From Brachypterus glaber (lineage: Eukaryota > Arthropoda > Insecta > Coleoptera > Kateretidae): a stretch of 64,000 nucleotides of DNA. Below, piece after piece: positions 1 through 10,605 of this stretch (the first letter of the stretch is position 1; each line of letters starts with the position of its first letter). The stretch lies in NCBI GenBank assembly GCA_958510825.1, contig OY294049.1, positions 5,890,001 through 5,954,000 of the forward strand. Direction: 5' to 3'. The translations under genes were made by a program, and so were the position numbers. The notes under the pieces are model-generated. The model made no database searches. It saw only the letters and a program-made list of their open reading frames with translations, and was not told the origin of the DNA.

Positions 1-67
1 TTTAAATTTCAAGGTGATATCTTAAACCATTCAAAAGTTAAGGGGAGCGGACTTTTGACACGCTCTG
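1..67. repeat. Right end of foldback family A (truncated by window edge)
   Basis: The sequence ends in a variant of the family terminus (GGACTTTTGACACGCTCTG) followed by TA. Full copies lie at 32930-33633 and 46330-46942, where the same GGxxACTTTTGGxCCGCACTG end occurs. Non-coding; the other arm lies outside the window. Confidence 0.6.
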
Positions 68-599
68 TATAGTCTGGTTAAAAATAATTTACTTTATTTT
101 TTTTGTGGGCCTGTGTAATTATTTTAGTTATTGGATGTTACAGTTTGCTTTAAAAGAAAAGTTACCATCAGATTGGTTTGGACTTTATAACTTTATTAGT
201 ATAAAGCAAAAAATCAAACTAATCAATATGACAAGTTTAAAAAATAAATTTGCAAGGATCTGATTTGGTTAATAATTGAGCAAATGCCATTCAGGAGAGA
301 CCCGGTGGGAAATCGAGCGTTCATCTAGAAATACTCACAGGAAAGGCGCGTGAATCCGGAATACTGGCTGGCCCTAATTTTACTAATTCCAACACCACGA
401 TATTTTATTCAAAAGACAAACTCTAAGGCGGACTAAAATTTTATTAACTACCTTTTTATTCGAAATAGAAATAATTAGAACGTGTAAACATGTGGAAAAA
501 GGGAAATAAGTACAATGCAGTACTGAGAATCGTCGACTGTACTAAATACTAAACGTTTTTGTATACAGAGTGTTTTGAAAAATTCCAAATGAACTTGAA

Positions 600-1165
600 A
601 TTTAAAACACTTAAATGACATAACCCAAATATTTTTTTAGTATATATTTGATCTACTTAGTGGGCGCAATGAAGACAGACATATTTTAATAGTGTTTGAT
701 TGTTTACATCGTTTTATGTAGATTTCAACAACAAAATAAGGGCCTAAACAATGCCCTTAATTATCAAATTGCATAAAGTCTGCTCTTTGCTAGGCTTGAA
801 TAGGTTCATAAGACTTTTTTAATCAAAAATAGTTAACGTAAATAATAATGCCTTACCTACCCGTTTATTATAAGATTGTTTTTTTTTATAAAATATTGTC
901 ATTTCTAGTTTTAAATAGGTTCATAACCTTTTTTAAATATGAATAGTTAACGGTAAATATTTGGGTGGGGCAAAAAAATAAATTATTAAAATTTGCACAC
1001 CTAACCTTATTTTCCAATGCATTTCTTTGCCACTTCTAGTACTATATTAGGAATTTTTATTATCTAGAGCAATTAATTACTTTAACTAGTACCCATTTCA
1101 AGCAAAAACCTTATTTCGAAAAAAATGAGGGTTAGGCCCTTATGTTAGTTGCACTCTTCATATAT
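600..1165 (+). repeat. Partial copy of a 650-bp inverted-repeat element
   Basis: This stretch is collinear with 50060-50610, sharing for example TTTAATAGTGTTTGATTG, the GGGTGGGGCAAAAAA segment and the terminal GGGTTAG-CCCTTATGTTAG-TGCACTCTTCA. The 50 kb copy has both terminal inverted repeats; this one has lost its left end. No coding capacity is visible. Confidence 0.75.
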
Positions 1166-1339
1166 TTAATTAAAAAAAAGTCATAACCTTTTCTTTTAAG
1201 GTTTTCATTTTCCAATTTTCTGGCTAAAAAATGCGATGTTTTAAGATTTTATTGTAAAATTTTATTTATATCGTTCAAAATTAGTTTAAAAGTATAATTG
1301 ATCTATTTGCAACATGAAGTAAACCATTTTTCAAAAATT

Positions 1340-1660
1340 GTTTGGTTTTTTTAAAGAATTTTTTCACGAAAATTCCCATTTTTGGGGGTTTAAAATAACC
1401 CCAAAAATTGCTCCAAAAAAATAAAAAAATATGTGGGCAAATACATAATTTTATAAGCTTTAAAAATATTTATTACACGACCTCCTTTCTATTTAAAAAA
1501 AAATTCTCATCTTGCTCACCTGTCTTAATCTTGCCCCCTAAGCATACCAAATATATACCAAAAAATTGTTTATGTTATTTATGCGTTTTAATTTTAATTT
1601 CAAGTTGATACCTTAAGCCCTTCAAAGGTTAAAGGGGGGAGGCGGACTTTTGACACGCTG
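1340..1660. repeat. Diverged half of foldback family A
   Basis: It resembles the right half of the copies at 32930-33633 and 46330-46942: a GTGGG segment, TAATTTTATAAGCTTTAAAA, ACACGACC, a run of C and the GGACTTTTGACACGCTG end. It is more diverged than the full copies and has lost the left arm. A 66-codon open frame here is spurious. Confidence 0.55.
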
Positions 1661-1662
1661 TT

Positions 1663-1746
1663 TCGTGGGGTACACTGTCTGTGTACCCCACGAAAGTTTA
1701 GTAAATACTTAACGTTGGTATAGTCCTGGTTTACTAAACTTTCGTG
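1663..1746. other. Two competing hairpins sharing one arm
   Basis: TTTCGTGGGGTACAC (1663-1677) is followed after 5 bases by its exact reverse complement (1683-1697). The same right arm continues into CACGAAAGTTTAGTAAA (1691-1707), which has an exact reverse complement at 1730-1746. The shared bases can pair to the left or to the right, but not both. This is probably the wreck of a foldback element. Confidence 0.7.
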
Positions 1747-1985
1747 TGGTTTCATATACAAAAACGTTCAGTATGCAGTGCAGTAACCAATTTCCAGTGT
1801 ATTTTAAAAAATAATTCAGTAAATTAAATTATTAGGAATAAGAATTATTTTTTTGTTAATATTATGTTAATATCTGGACTAAAATAAAACTATAAAACTC
1901 ATAGTGTTCATATATTCATAATACTATCATAACAAAATTAAACTCTTTTTAGAGTTTAATTTTATTTATTTATTTTTATATATAA

Positions 1986-2114
1986 ACACCAGATAATAGA
2001 CCACTTTGCAGAGGATGCAACCTAGAAGAAGAAACGATGGAACACGTGCACTGCCCAGCGTTAGCGTCAAAACGAGGATCCATGCTAGAAAAGTATAAGC
2101 AACAGCACCCCTAA
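1986..2114 (+). pseudogene. LINE ORF2 C-terminal zinc-knuckle fragment
   Basis: An open frame of about 42 codons reads PDNRPLCRGCNLEEETMEH and then VHCPAL, and ends in a natural TAA at 2112-2114. The C-x2-C-x8-H-x4-C-like spacing with acidic EEET before the histidine is typical of the cysteine/histidine motif at the C-terminus of non-LTR retrotransposon polymerases, after the reverse transcriptase or RNase H region. Upstream in the same frame there are stops at once, so this is a 5'-truncated remnant. Clade cannot be assigned from so little. It has no role here beyond marking an old retrotransposon insertion. Confidence 0.6.
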
Positions 2115-3320
2115 GTCCTTACTAATAATATATTAAAGTACTAGTTTCATAACATACGTTTTTAGCGCACGAGTACAAGTTTAGAAAACGAGCCGCTTGC
2201 GGTGAGTGTTATGAAACGAGTGCTTTATACAATTTTTTCTATTTTGCTCTAAAATTCTTAAAAACTTACATTTAAATTGATGACTGATTTAGGGATTTGT
2301 GTTTCGAATTGGCATTACAGTTTTCGCCATGTTTAAAATTCTAAGAACGAATATTATTTTGATATATTTTATAGTCATTTCTTCTCTTTTCCACTACAAG
2401 TAACCAAGCCACAATTTTAACACGGTAAAACATAACCTAAATACAAAATTTTGTAAAAAATTGAACTTTAAACCGACGTTCACAATTGCACGGCAAACGT
2501 CAAGAGATATACTTTTGTTTTCTGTTGCCAACCCAAAAGAACAAAAAGTACAGACCTCTTATGAACACGCAAAATGCGTGTGATTATGAGCTTATAAGAG
2601 ACGCAAAATAGAAAAGTACATTTAATAAGTTGGATGGTTAGGGGACTATATTTTGCAGCCAGCGGGAGGTAGTACAAGTGCATGTGTTGTGCATGAATAT
2701 GTCAGAACCATCCACCCCAATTATCCAGTATCCAGTGCTTTCCAGATGTTACGGAAAAGGAGTAATTGATAATCTCTCTAGCGAATTTTTTTTCGGGAAA
2801 GTACTTAACTCTTTTAAATAAAAATCAGAGGTTTTTGTGAAGTGAATAAAAAAAAAGAAAGAGAAATTGTTAGTGGCTACAATAGGGTTTGGCAGAATGA
2901 CAAGCGAGATTTAAACAAACTCTAAAAAATGTAAGTTGCTTTACATTCCATAGTATACCCTTTTTTAAATAAAATGGAGAAAATGGAAAGAAAATAAAGG
3001 AAAGTACTTTTTGTAATTAATTACGATGAATATTTTGTATTTTTAATGTTATACTATTGTAAAAATACAATTACTTTGTATTTTCATAAAATATACAAAC
3101 ATTATTGTAATTATTTACAAAAAATTTTAAATATATGAATTTCAATTCAAATTTATTTAAAAAAATATATACTACAAACAATAATATTTTAAACATAGTA
3201 TTGAAATTTAAATTACAATAATAATGAGTTTTACATTAATTTATTTGTAAATTTACAACAACATAAATTTATTATTTACAAGTTTTTTTAGTGTAATTTG
3301 GTATTATTATACTTATATTC
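2115..3320. other. AT-rich DNA, nothing recognised
   Basis: No RNA gene, coding segment or paired terminal repeat was recognised. The short open frames are what chance gives at this composition. An (AT)n run begins close to 3420, inside the next feature. Confidence 0.5.
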
Positions 3321-4626
3321 TGGAGTGAAACATAAAATATTTTACGCTTGAAGAAAAACGTATTTTCAGTCCACTCCAATAAGCAGTGGTCATTGACCAC
3401 AGCTGTTTTCCGAAGAGAATATATATATATATATATATATAAAAAGTCAGGGTTAGACAAACATAAAATATCCATTATTCAAGCGTAGCCTGTAAAGGTA
3501 AATCGATGTTTTGTAAAAATGCGGAAAAGTCAACCCTTTTACTTAGAAAATGCCAACCGCTGGTAAAAGCACGTATGCTTCGGAGCGATATGCTTTGCAT
3601 AATATATACTATTGCTTTTCTTTCAAGGTAAATATATTTTTTAAGCGAAAAAGCATGTTTTTATTGGATTCTTTTGGTTCTTCATTTATACCTACTATGG
3701 CACTTTAAGTTACGAGGTACGGTCCAACTTCTGCTGGTTGCAAGCAAAATATTTTCTGTTTATCACGGTACTAAACATCTCTTGTTATTGCATGCACCGC
3801 CCCACACTTTCATTTTAATTGGTTAGATTCTAGCATGCTCACAAAAATGTTTTAAATGCAGTATCGCGTGGTGGTGGTTTGGATTTGGTTTGAAAGTAAA
3901 CAAAACGTATGAAACAAAGGTCAAGGCTGACGTATGTGTGTTTTTTTTTAATAAAATAAAAGAGCTTCGGACGGATCGTGGAGTGAAACATAAAATATTT
4001 TACGCTTGAAGAAAAACGTATTTTCAGTCCACTCCAATAAGCAGTGGTCATTGACCACAGCTGTTTTCCGAAGAGAATATATATATATAAAAAGTCAGGG
4101 TTAGACAAACATAAAATATCCATTATTCAAGCGTAGCCTGTAAAGGTAAATCGATGTTTTGTAAAAATGCGGAAAAGTCAACCCTTTTACTTAGAAAATG
4201 CCAACCGCTGGTAAAAGCACGTATGCTTCGGAGCGATATGCTTTGCATAATATATACTATTGCTTTTCTTTCAAGGTAAATATATTTTTTAAGCGAAAAA
4301 GCATGTTTTTATTGGATTCTTTTGGTTCTTCATTTATACCTACTATGGCACTTTAAGTTACGAGGTACGGTCCAACTTCTGCTGGTTGCAAGCAAAATAT
4401 TTTCTGTTTATCACGGTACTAAACATCTCTTGTTATTGCATGCACCGCCCCACACTTTCATTTTAATTGGTTAGATTCTAGCATGCTCACAAAAATGTTT
4501 TAAATGCAGTATCGCGTGGTGGTGGTTTGGATTTGGTTTGAAAGTAAACAAAACGTATGAAACAAAGGTCAAGGCTGACGTATGTGTGTTTTTTTTTAAT
4601 AAAATAAAAGAGCTTCGGACGGATCG
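3321..4626. repeat. Tandem duplication, about 650 bp x 2
   Basis: Bases 3321-3978 recur directly as 3979-4626. By eye the only clear difference is the length of an (AT)n run (22 bases in copy 1, 12 in copy 2). Both copies begin TGGAGTGAAACATAAAAT and end CTTCGGACGGATCG. Such high identity means either a recent duplication or an assembly duplicate. Each copy contains GC-rich short inverted segments such as GTATGCTTCGGAGC. No gene is recognised in the unit. Confidence 0.95.
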
Positions 4627-4731
4627 TCTCCCCACATCAGCCTTGATCTGATCGTTCTATCTTCGTTTTCTCTGTTTTGTAAAATCTGAAATGCACTGTA
4701 TACAGAGACTCTTCATGTTCAACACATGTAC

Positions 4732-5110
4732 TATGCAGTTCTTCTGCACCGTTTAGAGGACACCATCAGAAAAAACGAAGAGGAAAAAATAGTTTGGGGT
4801 GCTCGTCTACTCACGACAACGCTCATATCCTTACCACTCTTATTACAAGGGCTGATGTAAAGGACTGTGTATTCACAAAAATCTTTCATCCCCCAAGCAG
4901 TCCAGATTTGGCCTCCAGTGATTACTACCTATTCTCAAACTTAAAATCTGACTTGCGTGAAAGAAGACCAAAAAACTCCAGGCAGGCGTCGAAGCTCATT
5001 TTGCAGAGAGAGAACAAAACTACTTTTCTCAAGGTATATAGATGGTAATTAAGAGATCTAAAATATGTATTGAACTTAAGGAAGATTATATTGAAAAACA
5101 AGTAGTATAG
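4732..5110 (+). pseudogene. Mariner transposase remnant (DD34D catalytic end)
   Basis: A broken C-terminal half of a mariner (Tc1/IS630 superfamily) transposase, the nuclear cut-and-paste enzyme that inserts at TA. Three frames must be joined. From 4732 comes YAVLLHRLEDTIRK. Then 4794-5048 gives HDNA with the second catalytic aspartate, and FHPPSSPDLASSDYYLF with the third. Exactly 34 residues separate the two aspartates, as in mariner DD34D. The last piece (CIELKEDYIEK, stop at 5108-5110) lies in another frame. Frameshifts therefore occur near 4795 and near 5040. The first aspartate and the DNA-binding N-terminus are absent, so it is dead. It starts about 100 bases after the tandem duplication. 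I saw no paired terminal repeats around it. Confidence 0.88.
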
Positions 5111-5593
5111 TTTTTTATTTTTTCCTTATATAAAGGAAAACAGGGAAAAAAATGTATATTTTTACTGAATAAAAGATTAAGTAGATTTATATATTATATT
5201 ATGTTGGATTAATAAAATCCAATGTTAAGGGTTAAGAATTTTCTTAACATATCTGAGCACTTGTACCCTACAAGTACGTACCTAAAAGAAATTTTACTCA
5301 GATGGCTATACTCGTATTATACGTATGCGAATAAAACTGAAGTTTTATAAATTTATTAAAATGCAATCTTCATTAAAGCTTCTAAGCTTTAAAATCGTTA
5401 AAAGAAAAACTGTAAATGCGTTTTTCCTGTATTGCTCGATTCAGCATCAACCCCGCGGGAATTTAACTTGGAGTTTACCTACCTCTAATAAATTGGTTGG
5501 CAACTGGCGAATGGAGTTTTCTTCGTTAGACACACATAGGTGTTTTACGAGTATGTTGTGTACATCCCTCAGAAAACGACTATAGTTACTAAC
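5111..5593. other. No gene recognised
   Basis: AT-rich DNA. An 86-codon open frame (5325-5585) has no recognisable domain and no supporting signal; I treat it as chance. Confidence 0.4.
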
Positions 5594-5941
5594 AAGCCGT
5601 GAAGATATGTCATGCTACGCATTCCAGTATATAGCATTCACAGTAAATGGTATATTTTCCAAAATATAAAAAAAAAATAATAAAAAAAAATATATTTTTT
5701 TACGATAATTTTTTATGATCTTTTTTTGAAAAACGAAATTTTTTGAAAAAAAAAATTAATTTTTTTTTTTAATTTTCTTTTTGCAAAAAGTTTTTGAAAA
5801 AAAATATAAAAAAAAAACTTAAAAATTAATTTCCAGAAAAATGATCCTTTTTGATACTTGAACTTTTTTGACTTTTTATTTTTTTTTTTAATAAATATAT
5901 ATAAAACCAAATTTTTAGGCAAAATTATTCAGTTTTTTGGC
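5594..5941. repeat. Family P element fragment with A/T tracts
   Basis: It opens with AACAAGCCGTGAAGATATGT and ATGCTACGCATT, the reverse complement of the terminus seen at 47640-47667 and, changed, at 57590, 36900 and 26063. It then runs into long A and T tracts with TTTTCTTTTTGCAAAAAG, as in 47380-47580, 52930-53000 and 56940-57060. It is a non-coding dispersed repeat; the far end runs up to the satellite array. Confidence 0.6.
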
Positions 5942-6875
5942 GAGCTTGTCCGCGAAACCTAGATCCCCAAAAGTAACATAAGTGTTAGTGTCTGTTGAAA
6001 AGTGTAAGTTAGAAAACTTTGAAACTTTTAATAATATTGCATTTTTGAAACTTATAAAATGGAAATTAATTTGTGTAACACGGAGAAATTTTCGTTTGGA
6101 GCTTGTCCGCGAACCTAGATCCCCAAAAGTAACATAAGTGTTAGTGTCTGTTGAAAAGTGTAAGTTAGAAAACTTTGAAACTTTTAATAATATTGCATTT
6201 TTGAAACTTATAAAATGGAAATTAATTTGTGTAACACGGAGAAATTTTCGTTTGGAGCTTGTCCGCGAACCTAGATCCCCAAAAGTAACATAAGTGTTAG
6301 TGTCTGTTGAAAAGTGTAAGTTAGAAAACTTTTAAACTTTTAATAATATTGCATTTTTGAAACTTATAAAATGGAAATTAATTTGTGTAACACGGAGAAA
6401 TTTTCGTTTGGAGCTTGTCCGCGAACCTAGATCCACAAAAGTAACATAAGTGTTAGTGTCTGTTGAAAAGTGTAAGTTAGAAAACTTTGAAACTTTTAAT
6501 AATATTGCATTTTTAAAACTTATAAAATGGAAATTAATTTGTGTAACACGGAGAAATTTTCGTTTGGAGCTTGTCCGCGAACCTAGATCCCCAAAAGTAA
6601 CATAAGTGTTAGTGTCTGTTGGAAAGTGTAAGTTAGAAAACTTTTAAACTTTTAATAATATTGCATTTTTGAAACTTATAAAATGGAAATTAATTTGTGT
6701 AACACGGAGAAATTTTCGTTTGGAGCTTGTCCGCGAACCTAGATCCCCAAAAGTAACATAAGTGTTAGTGTCTGTTGAAAAGTGTAAGTTAGAAAACTTT
6801 TAAACTTTTAATAATATTGCATTTTTGAAACTTATAAAATGGAAATTAATTTGTGTAACACGGAGAAATTTTCGT
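5942..6875. repeat. 156-bp tandem satellite, six copies
   Basis: Units start at 5942, 6099, 6255, 6411, 6567 and 6723 (the first unit has one extra A). Each begins GAGCTTGTCCGCGAACC and ends ACGGAGAAATTTTCGTTTG; the last lacks the final few bases. Units differ at only a few positions, for example GAAAC versus TAAAC and CCCC versus CCAC. The unit is 52 x 3 bases, but every unit carries stops in the frames checked, so it is not a protein repeat. Near-nucleosomal length and homogeneity suggest a young local satellite. Confidence 0.97.
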
Positions 6876-7263
6876 GTTGAAATTTAAAACTGTATTTTAA
6901 ATATAAACTTTAAAGTTATAATAATATTTCATCGAACAATTGGACTTATCGAGTCTCAGTTTAAATAATAAACTTTTATAAATAAATTATAAATGAAAAT
7001 TAAAATTTCTATTATGGCGGCACAGTATTGGGAACTAGAAAATTGGTTAACAGATTTATCTTAGAATAATAACACAGGCACACAAATAAAGGTCTACTTC
7101 CCCAGGCCAGAAAAATATTTCTATACGTTCTTGGGGTCGCTGAATCGACGAAACGTATAGAAATGTTTGTCTCGTCTAAACAGACTTTTTTTGTACCTGT
7201 ATATGTACCTATCATAGAAAAATAATAATAATGAATTGGAAGAACGTTATTAAATTTAATTTT

Positions 7264-7476
7264 GGTCTGTTTCATCAAGCAAGAGATTAAATTAAAAATC
7301 GAACAGTAAATATTTTTACAACAGGTTTGAATAGTATATGTTTGTGTATAGAATATAGTTTTGTTTTATAAACTAAACTACGCAGTATATTAGCACATCC
7401 AATATTCAAATCTGTTTTGAAAATATTCACTGTGCGATTCTTAATTTACTTTCTTGCTTGATGAAACAGACCATAG
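7264..7476. mobile_element. MITE family B, copy 1
   Basis: A short non-coding element. The left arm GGTCTGTTTCATCAAGCAAG has its complement at the right end, CTTGCTTGATGAAACAGACC. The arms extend about 60 bases. A second copy, in opposite orientation, lies at 54884-55096. The target duplication is not clear. Confidence 0.8.
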
Positions 7477-7611
7477 TGATTAAAATTGATTAGTTTCTCT
7501 GAAGTCCACCCGTTATTCGAATTTGGCCCCGTATAACTATTAATTATGAATCGTCTTAAAAATACTACTAGATGGTACTGCAATAATGTTGTTACTTAAT
7601 GTTGTTAAGAT

Positions 7612-8095
7612 AGATAGATAGATGTATTGTCATACGGGGACCTAACAAATAGGTATTTTATACCTAATATAAACACTGTCGATATATACGATTTAAATAG
7701 GACAATCTAAACCACCATCTGGAAAGAAATAATGGGACTTAAATATTTATTAAACTATAACATCTGGTAGTAAGTTGTTTTGTAACATAATGTCTAAAAA
7801 CAATGTTATAGTACGGGACAAAGATGTCCCTCATAGTCGCCAAGCGTTTTCTTTACAAGGTACATAGTTGGCCCTGGCGAGACCAACGTGTTCAGAAACC
7901 AGTCAAAGTAATTCTGAAGTATACTGATTTTGTGACAAGGCAACATTTTAAGACCAACTAGTGAAGGTACGCAAAGGCGTTCAGTTGACTTATTCATAGA
8001 ATGTAGTAATTGTTGATTAACGTAGTTCAGATTTATCATAAAAGTGTAAATCCTGGGTAAGAGAGAAAGTACCTCGGTTAAAATCACAGTAGTTT
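7612..8095 (-). pseudogene. Possible 5'-truncated retroposon 3' end (unrecognised ORF plus ATCT tail)
   Basis: On the minus strand an open frame of about 93 codons (8087 to 7806) contains SVGL-like SLVGLKMLPCHKISILQN and ends with a stop. It is followed by about 180 bases without a gene and then an (ATCT)n run (minus strand; GATAGATAGATA at 7612-7622 on plus). An ORF end, a 3' untranslated stretch and a short tandem tail is the usual anatomy of RTE-like non-LTR elements. I do not recognise the protein, so the retroposon reading is inference. It could equally be a chance frame beside a microsatellite. Confidence 0.3.
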
Positions 8096-8825
8096 AAAAT
8101 TTTTAAAATTAAAAAGATAACACATGAATACAGGACATATCATATATCATATACTAATGTCAGAACTTCTGACTCAGAAGAAGAACACTATTGCTCCAAC
8201 ACTACGTAAATATGTTGGTATTGAAATATTAATATATGGCCTTTTTTGTACTAGAAATTTTAATTGATAATGGTAATGGCTAATTTTCGGTAAACAAAAA
8301 CTTCATTAAACAAAGGAAAAAATCGGTCATATTCCCTGACAAACAAGTATCTTTTCTAATGGACGAATATATAGATATCTATGGAACGTTATCGTTTTCC
8401 GCATAATAAAACATTTGCACATGACTGCAACAGACTAGTGTGATGGCAATGGGCCAACATATCAATGCTCAAGATCAACAAGCTGAAACTTGTTAATACC
8501 AACCCTACCGTAATTCATTGAAAAAGGATTCCAACTATGAATCTGAAAGATTACGTGAAAGTTCGGTAATGGAAATAGATAGATTCAATTTTCGTTCATG
8601 TATAAAAAAGCAAGATACAAGGAATTATAGTTGTTAAAAAAGAAATTTTATTGATTATTTTTTAATGCGGCACTGCGCTAGTCAGTAAGTGGCTAAACTA
8701 CTGACAACCGTAATTTGCAATTTAAAAATGGACAAAAAAAAATTTAGCTTAGTAATTAAGAATGAAATAAAATTAACCAAATTAAAGAATATGCCTGTAA
8801 AAATATTAAGATACGTAATAATAGT
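8096..8825. other. No feature recognised
   Basis: AT-rich DNA without paired termini or coding segments that I can support. Confidence 0.4.
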
Positions 8826-9217
8826 TATTTATATACCAAGAGACTAAACTGGCTATTTAAGTCCCGCTGTATGAGTGTTTCCTGAGCGAGCGAGGGAAAC
8901 AGAAATGCAAAAAGTCCCTAAAACAGCCACGTTTAGTCCTGAGTAGGGTTTCCAGTCCCGAAATTCGGGATCCCAAAACTTTGGAATATCCCTAAGATTT
9001 TTGAATCCCCAAATCCCGAAAATCCCGAAAAGTCCAAACGAAAGACTCTAGGCTGGGGTCAAAGACCTAGAAAAACAATTTCTTGAAAAACGGGCTGAGC
9101 ATTTTCGTAGAACTGTTTTCGTGAAACAATATGCATAATGTTAATTGTATAAAAAAAATCTTGATTTTATTAGAGTTTATTTTATTTTTTATAGTGCTTA
9201 ATTTAAAATTAAGAAGG

Positions 9218-9382
9218 TACCGTCAACCGAGGTGACTTCGGACGGTGTAGGTGACTTCGGACACTTGTACACAAGTTGTGAGGTTCAATTCCAACTTGTG
9301 CACACGTGCTTTGGTTCAGAAGATTTTGGGATGAAGTGTCTGAAGTCACCTTCACCGTCCGAAGTCACCTCGGTCGACGGTA
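9218..9382. mobile_element. 165-bp foldback MITE nested in the hAT-like element
   Basis: Arms CCGTCAACCGAGGTGACTTC and GAAGTCACCTCGGTCGACGG pair over about 50 bases with few mismatches. The element is flanked by TA on both sides. The internal GGTGACTTCGGAC motif is repeated in each arm. It resembles small Tc1/mariner-type MITEs by its TA flank. It has no coding content; a 90-codon frame across it is spurious. Confidence 0.8.
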
Positions 9383-9457
9383 ATGTTTATTTATTAACAC
9401 TTTTTTATACAAAACTACATTTTTTTATTTTATTAAAATATCAATTTAAGTTAAATG

Positions 9458-9806
9458 AAGGGTCCAGTGAAAAAACGATGAGGTTCAATTTTTTAAAAAG
9501 TTGAGAAAAATTACATTTAATGTTTTGCAAACTACTGGTGAAATAGTTTTTATTTTGATGGTTGAACCAATAATTTTAATGACATTTAGAGTTCATTCTA
9601 AACATCATGTATACCCAACATTTTTATTCATTTCAAAGATGTAAAAATTCAAATTCAAATTTTGAACCGCAGTTTTTAGTGGAATGTCATAGTTTGTCCC
9701 CTGTAAGGTTTTGTATGTTGATAGTTTATGTTACAAGCTAACAGACGCCGCTAAAATGTCGATTTCGAAAAAAATGGAACCTCATCGTTTTTCCACCGGA
9801 CCCTTT
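9458..9806. mobile_element. Second foldback element inside the hAT-like element
   Basis: AGGGTCCAGTGAAAAAACGA at 9459 pairs with the complement of TCGTTTTTCCACCGGACCCT ending near 9804. The arms continue through GATGAGGTTC. The middle is non-coding AT-rich DNA. The target duplication is not resolved. Confidence 0.7.
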
Positions 9807-10605
9807 AAATATAAATACTCGTTCTTTTATAAGAAGTTTTTAGTTTAAATTATATAATTTTATTTATTTAGTATTAGATAGAATTTATGATGAAGTTAGG
9901 CTTTTTTTAATTTCGGGATCGGTATCGGGACCGGGATCGGGATCCCGAACTTTTTGAAATTTTCGGGATTTCGGGATCGGGATCCCGAAACCTGGAATCC
10001 TTAGTCCTGAGGTATATACACGATTTTTTGCACGACCAAATATAATTTAGGTAGGTAGATAAAATTAAAATTAAAAACCATGCGTCTAAAATCGGGTGTT
10101 TTATTTTCGTAATTTAATCAATATGCCTGTGAATTGCGAAAAGTCAGTTTCACGACTATGGCGATTTCAACTGTTTTTTAATATGGTTGACACAAACGTT
10201 AGTTCAAAAAAAAAATGGACGAAGACGATAAATTTTAAGTAATTTAAACAATATTGTTTTAAAAACATCACCAAACCTAATTTTTATACCATTAAAATAC
10301 AAAGTATGTATAATATTTTAATATTATCAAGGTTGCCGTGATTTTTTTCCCTTGGGAGAAAAACGTCAAGTTTAGTCCCGAAAACAATTTATATCATTTT
10401 TCGATTAAAAGAAGTTCGTTTGACATATTATAAATCGTTAAAAAATAATCTTCCAAATTACACACGATTCTTCGAATTATCGGGTAAAATTCACAGTTTT
10501 CATTCAAATTTGCTGTCAAAGGAAATAGGTAATTACTATTCATTTATCTTTAAACTACTCAAAAATTGCTTGTACCTTTGCAAGAGATTCTTTATAATGG
10601 GCTTC

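Larger units (their letters stand above)
8944..10003. mobile_element. Non-autonomous hAT-like element (1060 bp)
   Basis: The ends are TAGGGTTTCCAG and CTGGAATCCTTA, a 12-bp terminal inverted repeat with two mismatches. They are followed inside by GC-rich repeats of TCGGGATCCCGA. The element is flanked by GTCCTGAG on both sides (8936-8943 and 10004-10011), an 8-bp target duplication as in the hAT superfamily. The uninterrupted repeat at 25263-25800 shows the empty site (GTCTTCAG followed by GTATATACAC). No transposase frame is seen, so it would depend on an enzyme encoded elsewhere. It carries two smaller foldback elements inside. Confidence 0.8.
8826..10395. repeat. Dispersed repeat C, split by a hAT-like element
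   Basis: Bases 8826-8943 and 10004-10395 together match 25263-25800 collinearly. Shared stretches are TTATTTATATACCAAG, GACTAAACTGGC, GAGGGAAACAGAAATGCAA, GTATATACAC, CATGCGTCTAAAATCGGGTG, CAGTTTCACG and GCCGTGATTTTTTTCCCTTG. A further fragment occurs at 38966-39020. It is non-coding. The ends carry GGGACTAAACT and its complement AGTTTAGTCC, hinting at terminal inverted repeats. Confidence 0.85.

Noticed and set aside
3272..4123. Pair of similar minus-strand ORFs starting MDILCLSNPDF
   Set aside because: They are the same DNA seen twice because of the tandem duplication; no domain and an (AT)n inside.
5713..5922. Lysine/phenylalanine-rich ORF (and the similar ones at 47298-47583 and 56831-57028)
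   Set aside because: These are poly-A/poly-T tracts of family P, open on both strands.
5942..6875. CRISPR-like array
   Set aside because: The repeat is 156 bp, contiguous, without unique spacers, and the window is eukaryotic; it is a satellite.
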